A DNA stretch of 26,238 bases from Phaeoceros laevis. Taxonomy: Eukaryota; Anthocerotophyta; Anthocerotopsida; Notothyladales. The notes under the pieces were generated by a model, which saw only the letters and a program-made list of their open reading frames with translations, was not told the DNA's origin and ran no database searches. Made by a program: the position numbers and the translations under genes. Positions 1-8,858 of the stretch are shown here, in pieces (position 1 is the first letter of the stretch; the number at the start of each line of letters is the position of its first letter). The stretch spans positions 1 to 26,238 of the forward strand of contig JBNGIQ010003914.1 in NCBI GenBank assembly GCA_049999765.1, given 5' to 3'.

Positions 1-564
1 TCCGTAGATACCTCAGTTGTCACTGCGCCTCCTTCTCTCCACCGGATTTCTGGACCAGAAGATTCCGGGGCCACTGCGAGATTTGGCAACTTGTAACCCT
101 GCGTCTGAAGACTCCGAGAAGTGCAAGGCCCCCGCAGGTAGGTAGTCTTGATAGGAGAAAAGCACTCGGCAGGACGTCAATCCTGAGCCCAAGTCTCCGA
201 GTTCTTCCTGGTCTTATGAAAGAACGTGCTCACGCATTTTGGCTGGTGGATTCCGTCTGCGACTCATGTTGGTGGAGGTGGAGACAGGAAGTGGTGTGTT
301 TCAGTCAAGAGACACTTTTTTTTTGGTTCGAAGTCCAGCAATTTGCTCTGTTCAACTCCAGAGTCCCTGAACTCACTCATTCGACCTAGTGCTTTGAACG
401 AATTCGCAATTTGATCCATGCCGTTCCTAATTATACTGTGAAAGCATTACCCTTGTGCCTGGTTTGCACCTGTCATTATCCCATCCTTATCATCACAAGT
501 GGCTTGCCACAGCTCTTCTGAAGCATGAAGGCAAGAGCAGTCACAATTGCATTCGGTTAGCGGA
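1..564 (+). other. Upstream and probable 5' UTR region of the 565-1182 gene
   Basis: No convincing coding sequence is visible. A possible 5'-UTR intron donor (CAG|GTAGGT) lies near 136, with pyrimidine-rich possible acceptors near 498-512. A short upstream ORF (ATG at 525, stop at 558-560, 11 codons, different frame) ends only 4 nt before the ATG at 565, so it could reduce translation of the downstream gene. No TATA-like box is clear. Confidence 0.3.
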
Positions 565-1182
565 ATGGGCAAGGTCCCCAAAAAGCTGAGCAGCTCGTCA
601 GCAACGACAGCAGCCGCTGAGTCTAACAGTGAGAGCCACTATACTAGGGAGAGTGTTTCCAAGGCTGAAGTGTCGCCATGGAAGTTTCCGACCATCTCAA
701 GGCAGGGTCTCAAGGTCTATGTAGGGTTCGGAATCCTGGCTCTGGGGCTTTCAGCCACAGTTGCCGTCGTCATTCTCAGACAAAGAATTCGAAGGAGGAG
801 GTTGAAAAGGCGTGAGGATTACTATAACTTCACGGAACCAAAGAGTGAGATTGGTTCCATTGCCACGACAGAGACGGAGAACGTGTTTGAGTCCAACTCG
901 GCGCTCCAAGGAGAGCGTCACTGTGAGCGGTGGGAAACCTCCCGTCGTCCTAGGGATATACCCGGCTTAGAAATAGCACTGGAGCCAGAGGATGCTCCTT
1001 GTGAGCAATGCTCATACGCAGATGAGGGTGGTTCACGTCAGGAGGATAGGCGTATCAAAAGATGGTCGAGTTTCTTGACTTACCTTATTTTGATGTTTGT
1101 CGTCCTTGTGGTGGTATGGAGGAACCAGCACTACTTTGTGCGAAAGAATGAAACGACAGGCGAGGAAGGGGAACCCGTCTAG
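565..1182 (+). CDS. Unrecognised small two-span membrane protein
   Basis: I do not recognise a family. The ATG at 565 opens a 205-residue frame. The frame extends upstream only to a non-ATG codon, so 565 is the natural start. The N-terminal ~45 residues are rich in Ser, Thr and Ala. A hydrophobic segment follows (about 50-71, VYVGFGILALGLSATVAVVI), then a strongly basic stretch (RQRIRRRRLKRR) that would sit on the cytosolic side. Next is an acidic, Ser/Thr-rich hydrophilic middle with a few Cys, and a second hydrophobic segment near the C-terminus (FLTYLILMFVVLVVVW). It could be a complete protein or the last exon of a longer one. It faces the RF3 gene tail to tail with a gap of about 164 bp. 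Codon structure and two good membrane spans argue for a real protein; expression is unproven. Confidence 0.5.
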   Translation: MGKVPKKLSSSSATTAAAESNSESHYTRESVSKAEVSPWKFPTISRQGLKVYVGFGILALGLSATVAVVILRQRIRRRRLKRREDYYNFTEPKSEIGSIATTETENVFESNSALQGERHCERWETSRRPRDIPGLEIALEPEDAPCEQCSYADEGGSRQEDRRIKRWSSFLTYLILMFVVLVVVWRNQHYFVRKNETTGEEGEPV

Positions 1183-1319
1183 CGATTCATTCTTTGAGCA
1201 ATTTTGGTCGCAGGGATATTCCTAACTCTCTGTCAAGAGTGAAAATCCTGTAAGTTGAGGACTTGAGGGAAGGAAAAACGCAATCTTCTTTCAGTCCCCA
1301 TTTTCCACAGTAGGTTGCA

Positions 1320-1340
1320 GACGCAGAAGCCTTCTGCGTC
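1320..1340. repeat. Perfect 10-bp inverted repeat just past the RF3 stop codon
   Basis: The arms gacgcagaag (1320-1329) and cttctgcgtc (1331-1340) are exact reverse complements with one base between them. The repeat lies between two convergent genes, 7 bp beyond the minus-strand stop at 1347-1349. It would fall in the 3' UTR of the RF3 gene, and possibly of the opposite gene too. Confidence 0.6.
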
Positions 1341-1346
1341 TGGACG

Positions 1347-4300
1347 CTACTTCTTAACAGGTTCCTCTGGAGGTAACGCATATGGGGCTAATTCCCCGAT
1401 CTCGGGATGGTCGGCCTGCCAGCAAACCCACGAGTGTGATGAGCTTTTGAACTTTGAAGAACACATGTGGATTGCTACAACGATAGAGTGAGGGTGCAGA
1501 GTCGAACCTGCAGCTGAGCCAAATTCCAATCGTTTCGGAACAGCAGCACTGGGCGCCCCCACTGGATACAGATTACGACCCAGCTCACGGTTAGTGATCA
1601 ACTGCAATAAGATGAAGAAATCTACTCTAGCACTCTTTCAGGAAGAAGATTGTAGAGATGCGGAGGCTAAATACAACTCGTGGCCCTGTAACATATCCTA
1701 TCTATCTCGCATAAATCATTTCTGCTGACATAGTCAAGTACAAACCCGGTCCTTCACGGTTGCGCAGTTGTAAATCTTTCCGACCTTCTCAAGGGCAGCC
1801 CAGCCACCAGATACCCATCGTGCAACACAGAATCCAAGAGGCTCAAGCTGAGTCTCTACATTGTACTCACTCTGCATGCGATACTGCACCACCTGTGACC
1901 CATAACAGGTGATTGTATTCATTGGTTCTTCAGGAAGCATGTTGCAAAAAAGCTCTTCTCACATCAGCAAGAACGGATACCTCAAACTGCAGCTGGCCTA
2001 CAGCCGCGAGTATCGGATCCGTCCTTCCAGAATCCACGGAATATAGTACCTGCGACAAAAACCAAAACAAACTGATAAATTATCAAAGTCAGACTTGCAG
2101 TACGCACCCCCCATGTTCTTGGTACCTTGAGACGAAACATGACAAATGCACGCATGCAGAAGAACTGTCAGCACATACCTGTACAGCACCTTCACCCAAC
2201 AGCTCATTAATTCCTTTTTGAAACTGCTTGTACTTGGAAGGATTTGGATTCCGCATGTACGAAAACAGTTCTGGCGAGAACGATGGAATTCCAGGGAATG
2301 TTCTTCTAGGGCCAGTATATAACGTGTCCCCGATGCAGAACGCGTTTGGATTATTCAAACCTATGACTGAAACCAAGACCAAAGCCTGTTAAAAATAGCA
2401 ACGAGAAAACACGGAGATATTGCTTGCACATACAGGTCTAAGCTTGTACCGTCGCCAGCAAACCCAGTTTCCATTGTCGAGCGGTCTTGTGCAAACATTT
2501 TCTGTGGTCTTGTCAAAGAAATCACTTTGCCTGTGCGAGCCAGCTGAACCTTCATACCTTTAGTGAATTGACCTGTTGGAAATAAGCTTGTATCAGAGAC
2601 CAATTCACGGTTCTAAAGATCAGCAACAAAACAGAAACAGACCTATAAAATGTAGTACCAGAGCACACCCTTAGAAATGCTACTTTATCTCTGTGCTTTG
2701 GATCCATATTTGCCTGCAACTGAGGTGATGGAATCGAAACGAAAATTTCAGTAAGTGCAGCTCGTGATGGCTTGAAAAAATGTGGATGATTGGGAATGCG
2801 GTATGAATGTGAGGTAACTCATGGAGAACTATGTCTGGCAGGCCATGAAAGTACCTTAAAGACGAAACCAGTAAATTGAGGATAATCAGGAGGAACTCCT
2901 CCCATATCACTGACATGTGTGCCCGGTTGGACTGCACATCCAAGAAAGTTGTCTAAAAACAGCTCAACCTGTGAAGGAACAGAATACTCTGGTCTTAGTT
3001 GGAACAGCATTGTCAGATGTACATGAAAGAATTCCTTTTCTGACTGCCGATGGCACTCACCCCAAAATTGTTCATGGCACTTCCAAAATAAACTGGAGAC
3101 AAGTCTCCTGAGTGCACAAGTTGCAAATCCAAGGGTGGAGTTAACTCGTCAACAAGCTCCAACTCTTCCTGTTCTTAGCAAACAGTCAGCATTAAGATGT
3201 CACGTTGCAAAATACAGAGAACAAGATAATTATTAGGAAATCAGCCTGCTTAATACCTGCAGTTGTTGATAAAGCTGTCCAGGTATGATGTGTTCTAAAG
3301 AGGGATCTCCCCAAGGTATGACCTGAACTGTTGCTTCCTTGTTTCCGTGCTTTGCACCTTTCTCAAAGAGATGAACTTCTTGCGTAGGCCTGTGGACTAC
3401 ACCCATGAACCTGCATGTCGCCCAGGCAGAGAAAAAGGTCAGGTTTTAAAAGTTGCCATGATATGTTTCAAAAACACTTGCACAAAATCCAGCCTTTTAC
3501 AAAAGTAAAGCTCTACACTTCTACCTGTCTCCTGATCCTATAGGCCAGTTCACTGGGTAAGTAGCGAGTTTGAACTCCTTCTCAATTTGATCAAGTAGTT
3601 CCAAAGGTGGCAAGGCAGGACGATCCATCTTGTTCATGAATGTGAAAATTGGTAGCTTGCGCATCCTACAGACCTTTTCACATGGCAGATGATTTTGCAT
3701 AAACCCAACCAGGTCCAGCTCTTATGCTGCAGCTGGAGAAGTAGGGAAAAATGTTTGATACATTGCTGTGGGGAAAAGCTGAATATTCCTTGAGTTCTAC
3801 AGTACTTGCTGGTGTGCACTCACCTCAAACAGCTTTCTTGTTTGAGGCTCCAAACCTTTTCCGCCATCAACCAACATCACTGCGTTATCTGCAGCTGCCA
3901 ATGTTCTGAAAGGGGGCCCCATCAAGACATGAAGCGAAATGCCATACAAGAGTGCATAAACAGGACAGTAGTTTGATGGAATGCTTTGATCTACCTATAC
4001 GTGTCTTCGCCAAAATCCTGGTTCAACAAATGCATATACGTAGACAATGTGAGTCTTTGGACCGATGCACCTCAAGTAACCCCCTGCTAAAAAGCCTCCG
4101 CTTTGCGGTTTGCAGCACCAACATACAGTACATGAGAGATTTGAGCTAACCTGATGTCCGGGAGTGTCAAGAAGAGTGAGCTGGTACCCTTTGGTCTCAA
4201 ATACCATGGCCGTGGATGTTATCGATATACCTACCTTGAGCAAACAAGAGAGTGGCAGACATCAACATAGGGTTAATTGCACAAGGAAATGACAGCTCCG

Positions 4301-5052
4301 CAATGGACTAGTGACTTCTACACGGGTTAGGAATCCAGTCGTTACCTCTTTGCTTCTCAAGCTCCATCCAGTCCGAGGTTGCATGGCGTGCACTCCTCCT
4401 AGCCTTCACAGCACCTGCTTCCTGTATTGCTCCTCCGTAAAGTAAAAGCTTCTCCGTCTGCATTCTCTAGGCCTTTCACTTGAGCATCCATCCAGAACTC
4501 GTACGAAACTTTCGGGAATGCAGTAACGCAAGGCAATGAAACTGTACTAGCGCTTACGAGTGTGGTTTTCCCAGCATCAGGATGCGAGATGATTGCAAAA
4601 TTCCGTCGCCTGGCCACCTCCCTGGCAAGAGCTTGAGGAGACAGGATGTCCACCTGCTCGCTTCCTTTCTCCACCTCCTGTGCACTAGGCGAACCTCCAT
4701 CACTATCCAAAACTGAAAGTTCTCCGCCTGAATCTCCGGTTGATTCTGCCATAGACCCTTCAGCAACAACCTCCTCTGCGGCGTTCCCATGGTCCCAGCT
4801 GCCTTCCCGCAGAACCGCGACCTCTTCGTCGTCCTCCCTAACCTCTAGGACGGGAGCGGGCTCCACAAACACATTCCTCCTCCACAAGCTGGTCTGTCCC
4901 CGGGGATGAAGCTGGTGCCACACTCCCCCTTGAACCTTGCGCGAGACGCAGGGCGCACGGCCGGCATACAGAGCGTATCTCTTCTCCGAAGCTCTGGACG
5001 GAGCTAGATGCAATGGAGTGGGAGGCCGAGCCAGAGCGCCCATGGCTGCCAT
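1347..5052 (-). CDS. prfC-like: Peptide chain release factor 3 (RF3, translational GTPase), plastid type, spliced
   Basis: RF3 recycles class-1 release factors from bacterial-type ribosomes; here most likely in the plastid. Exons on the minus strand: 5052-4558, 4457-4346, 4230-4151, 4017-3995, 3905-3824, 3673-3525, 3410-3257, 3168-3061, 2968-2855, 2719-2659, 2572-2450, 2366-2179, 2049-1981, 1892 to about 1742, then 1451-1347. Phases agree through exon 14. An 11-nt exon at 1685-1675 would restore frame to the last exon, but this is tentative; the total would be 674 residues. The N-terminus is basic and acid-poor for ~20 residues (transit-peptide-like), then comes an acidic linker. GTPase motifs follow: HPDAGKTTL (G1), QRGIS (G2), DTPGH (G3) and NKMD (G4). 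RF3-specific stretches include [35 protein letters not shown] and SEYNVE. The start at 5052 is the first in-frame ATG. EF-G and TypA are excluded by these stretches. Confidence 0.88.
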
Positions 5053-7847
5053 GGTCAAACAGCACACATTTCTCAGGCTGCAGAGCAAGGACAGTAATAA
5101 AAGCTAGACTAATAAGAAGTGGCTGTAAAGTTCCACAAGCTATTCACGATGAGATAGCGAGTCACCTGGTGTTTCAGGATGGAGGAGTAATGGCTGCTGA
5201 TATTGAAATGCTGCTGATCGAGCCACAACGTCTGTGGATTGCGCCAGTCTCGAAGAATTGGTACCAACAGAACGTCGCCCCTGCGCACGGCCTAAGAACT
5301 AGCAGCTGGCTAGCATCTAAGGTCGAGATATGGAAAGAAGAGAAGATGAAGGATTCAGTACTGGTACAGAAGTCGCAGATGGAAGCTGCATGGTGGGACT
5401 GCCAGCACAATTCAAGGACCTCCAGGATTCCACACAAGGAGTCGTCTGCGGAGATCAGCCAAGCTGTTGACGCTTTAGATGTCCTGGTGCACAGAGGCTC
5501 TCGTGTCTCCACTTCTCTTCTGTACGCATTGCTCAAAAGATGCTTGGCTCAGAAAGATTTGGGTCTCGGGCAGCGAGTTCATGTTCTCACTGTCCAAAGT
5601 GGGCACAAGTCAAACACATTCCTGGCGAACAACTTTTTGCGGATGTATGCTTCTCACGGAAGGTTGCAGGAGGCCACGGACGTGTTCGCCAAGGTGGCGC
5701 AGCCAGATGCTTTCACATGGTCTGCCATGATTCTCGCATATGCTGAGCATGGCGAACCTCAGCACGCAATACAACTATATCAGAAGATGCGCAGTTCTGG
5801 TGTGAAGCCGGATGGTCACGTCTTTGCGGCGACTCTGAAAGCTTGTGCCAGGGCATCGGATTTGGAATCTGGGATTCAGGTGCATGCTGATGTGTTGGAA
5901 AGTTTGAGGGGACTTCAGCCTGACGTGTTTGTGGGCAGCTGCCTGCTGGACATGTATGTGAAATGTGGCAGGTTAGGAGACGCACGCAGGGTTTTTGACA
6001 GTTTGCCAAGAAGGAATGTGGTGACATGGACCTCAATGATTGCGGGCTATGCAGAGCAGGGTCTTGGTCAAGATGCGCTTGCACTGTATGAAAAAATACG
6101 ACCGGAAGATATGGTTGTAGCCAACGAGGTTACCTTCATATGCCTCCTTAAGGCTTGTGCAAGCACTGGAGCTGCACAACAGGGCAAGCAACTTCATTCG
6201 CAGATTCTGGAAAGAGGACTGGAGGCAAACTTAGTCATAAGCAACTGCCTAGTGGATATGTATGTAAAATGTGGGAATTTGGAGGATGCACGCAGGGTTT
6301 TTGACAGATTGTGCATAAGAGATGTGGTGACATGGACTGCAATGATCGCTGGATATACGGAGCATGGGCTCTGTGAAGAAGCTTTTGGTCTTTATGCAAA
6401 AATGGAGTCGGAAGGCATTATATTAGCAAACGATTTTACATTCGCTTGCCTCCTGAAGGCATGTGCAAAGAGTGGGTCCTTAAAGCAAGGCAAGCAGCTT
6501 CACAACCAGATTATGGAAAGGGGACTGAAAGTTGGCCTCGTCATTGGGAACTGTCTGGTGGATATGTACAGCAAGTGCGGCAGCTTGGACGACGCCCACA
6601 GGGTGTTTGACAGCCTACCAGCAAAGAATGTGGTGACATGGACTAGCATGATCAATGGGTATGCTGAGAATGGGCTCGGTCAAGAAGCTCTCTCACTCTA
6701 TGCACGAATGGACCGGGAATGCATCATTCCAAACAACGTTATTTTTGTGTGCCTACTTAAGGCATGTGCAAGCTGTGGAGCTATACAACATGGCAGGCAG
6801 CTTCATGCACAGATTTTGAGAAGTGCACTGGAGGTGGACTTGCTTCTTGGCAACTCCCTGGTTGATATGTATGCAAAATGTGGCAGTTTGGAGGAAGCCC
6901 GTAGGGTGTTTGACAGCATGGATGAAAAGGATGTGGTTACTTGGACAGCTATGCTAGATGGGTTTGGGCAAAGTGACCAAGCACAGGAGGCGATAGAGTT
7001 CTTCCGTCGTATGTTGCGGGATGGGGTTGAGCCCAACGAGGCTACTTTCGTTTGCCTTCTCGTGGCATGCAGCCATGAGGGCCTGGTCAGTGAGGGACGT
7101 GAGTACTTCAAAGCAATGGTGGAAGATCATAGCATAGTGCCGTCCAGGCAGCTCTATGTGTGTATGGTCGATCTTCTGGGGCGGTCAGGCTATTTGGACG
7201 AGGCAGAGAAAATGTTGCTGTCTATGCCATTTGAGGTTGATATCGTTGGGTGGTTGTCTCTGCTGTCTGCCTGCAGAAGCCACAGAGACATAGATCGAGG
7301 ACGCCGGTGCTTTGAGTCCTTAATCCAGTTGGACCCTAAGAATGCATCTGCATATGTGCTTATGGGAAATCTCTATGCTTATGCTGGAATGTGGACTGAC
7401 GTGGACAAAGTTGAAACCCTGCGAAAGGCAGTAGGAGCTAGTAAGAAACCTGGAAAGGCCGGGATTGAGGTTAACATGCAGTTGCAGACATTCATTGTAG
7501 GAGAGGACAGGGATGACATTTCCTTCAAGTTGCGTAGCATGAACTTGAAGTTGAGGGAAAAGGGAGGCCATGTGCCACAGACAGAATTGGTGCTAAAGCC
7601 TATCTCTGACATGGGCAAGGAAGATCTACTGTGTGGACATGCTGAGAAACTAGCGTTGGCATATGGTCTCCTGAACACTCCAGATGGAACATCCTTACTA
7701 GTCACCAAGAATCTTCGCATGTGTGGTGACTGCCACGCTGCCACTCGGATTCTCTCGAGGATTGAGAAGAGAGAAATAGTTGTGAGGGATGCACACAGGG
7801 TCCATCGTTTCGTGGAGGGGTCCTGCTCTTGTGGTGATCGGCCTTGA
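5013..7847 (+). CDS. PLS-class pentatricopeptide repeat protein with KP-type DYW deaminase-like domain
   Basis: Organellar RNA-editing factor candidate, intronless, up to 944 residues. The first ATG (5013) lies antisense to the RF3 first exon, so the true start may be a later one such as 5190. After a poorly conserved ~150-residue leader come about five P-L-S repeat blocks, with recurring motifs such as DVVTWTAMI and CLVDMY(V/S)KCG, then E-type motifs and a PG-box-like segment (KPGKAGIEVNMQLQTF). The DYW-like domain keeps the zinc and catalytic residues: H876-A-E878 and C904-G-D-C907-H908, plus the late CSC. It departs from canonical DYW in three ways: LKP (K862-P863) before HAE, RDAHR near the end, and a terminal DRP tripeptide in place of DYW. 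From memory, these features mark the DYW:KP subgroup, which has been linked to U-to-C editing. Exact repeat counts and target are inference. Confidence 0.92.
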   Translation: MEWEAEPERPWLPWSNSTHFSGCRARTVIKARLIRSGCKVPQAIHDEIASHLVFQDGGVMAADIEMLLIEPQRLWIAPVSKNWYQQNVAPAHGLRTSSWLASKVEIWKEEKMKDSVLVQKSQMEAAWWDCQHNSRTSRIPHKESSAEISQAVDALDVLVHRGSRVSTSLLYALLKRCLAQKDLGLGQRVHVLTVQSGHKSNTFLANNFLRMYASHGRLQEATDVFAKVAQPDAFTWSAMILAYAEHGEPQHAIQLYQKMRSSGVKPDGHVFAATLKACARASDLESGIQVHADVLESLRGLQPDVFVGSCLLDMYVKCGRLGDARRVFDSLPRRNVVTWTSMIAGYAEQGLGQDALALYEKIRPEDMVVANEVTFICLLKACASTGAAQQGKQLHSQILERGLEANLVISNCLVDMYVKCGNLEDARRVFDRLCIRDVVTWTAMIAGYTEHGLCEEAFGLYAKMESEGIILANDFTFACLLKACAKSGSLKQGKQLHNQIMERGLKVGLVIGNCLVDMYSKCGSLDDAHRVFDSLPAKNVVTWTSMINGYAENGLGQEALSLYARMDRECIIPNNVIFVCLLKACASCGAIQHGRQLHAQILRSALEVDLLLGNSLVDMYAKCGSLEEARRVFDSMDEKDVVTWTAMLDGFGQSDQAQEAIEFFRRMLRDGVEPNEATFVCLLVACSHEGLVSEGREYFKAMVEDHSIVPSRQLYVCMVDLLGRSGYLDEAEKMLLSMPFEVDIVGWLSLLSACRSHRDIDRGRRCFESLIQLDPKNASAYVLMGNLYAYAGMWTDVDKVETLRKAVGASKKPGKAGIEVNMQLQTFIVGEDRDDISFKLRSMNLKLREKGGHVPQTELVLKPISDMGKEDLLCGHAEKLALAYGLLNTPDGTSLLVTKNLRMCGDCHAATRILSRIEKREIVVRDAHRVHRFVEGSCSCGDRP

Positions 7848-8858
7848 AGAAGTAGCTTGGAGGGTGTTCATCAGTATGTCTCAATGGAATCACATGGGCA
7901 GAATGTTGAATGACTACCTAGGGCGGTAGTAAAGTCTCCAACACAAAATGCTGTTGGATAAGGTCCAGACTACCGAATTTTGTCTGGAATGCAGGTATGG
8001 AGGCCCAGCTGGTTATCAAAGGACAACCACACTTGAGGACCATTGGTAAGCCCTGCCTACTTGTGACTGGCATTGCATGCTCAAAGGAGAGAAGGCACAT
8101 CATTGCCTTGCATGGTCTTAGTTGCTGGCTTTGGCCCTGGTGATTGCTATTGCTGTTCATCTAGTCTTGAATTGAAGTATGCAACAGCTTGGCCTGCCTA
8201 TCTCCTTCAAATCATAGTTTGGTTTGCCTTTTCCAGGCGTGGTACAGGGCTCTGCATCATGCAAAGCAGCTTGCATGCACAAACACAGGGAGAACGTGGA
8301 CTGCAAGTGGGTTCTATACAGCAGCTTAGTCAAGCTGTGTTGTGCGTGTGGGAGCTCGACAGCACAAATATTGGGCGGGGCTACAGGCAGCTTGGTTAAC
8401 ATGATGATTTAAAGCCTTAGTCTTTACGAAGAAGGATTCAGGGCTTACGAATTGATCAGCAGTTGTTTATGTGGAGATTTTGAGGCCGAGTCAAAGCCTT
8501 CAAGCTCTGTGCAAATACAATGTCATGTCTCTGGAGTTGGAGAGGTCTACTATCACCGCAAGATTGATGGGTTAGGACATGTTTTAGAACTGAGCCCAAA
8601 AAGGGAGTGTACTTCCGTAACCACACGAACACTATGTCTGCCACCCTTTTCCTAGTAGCACAAAAATCTATAGCTAGGTCACCTAGCTAGTGGTAGAACC
8701 AAAATACAAGAAGACATGTACAGAAGAGATAGTACATTGTACAACTCTTCCGTCGATATCCAATGGATTCCTATACAAGGAGAACACCCAACCCTTTTTT
8801 CTGTGTTTTACAGTTTGCAGGATCTCAAGCGTTTCCAAAACATGAGCAGCACCCATGC
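7848..8858. other. Intergenic region between convergent PPR and CCD8 genes
   Basis: No supported gene. It must hold the 3' UTRs of both flanking genes. Open frames here are short, overlap on both strands and show no recognisable protein. The only local structure I noted is a palindrome at 8671-8689. Confidence 0.5.
8671..8689. repeat. 9-bp inverted repeat with one-base centre
   Basis: tagctaggt (8671-8679) and acctagcta (8681-8689) are exact reverse complements around c8680. The repeat lies about 170 bp past the CCD8 stop codon, probably in its 3' UTR. Role unknown. Confidence 0.5.

Noticed and set aside
226-414. Open frame upstream of the first gene
   Set aside because: Low-information composition, no domain and a non-ATG opening codon; it is probably leader or intron sequence.
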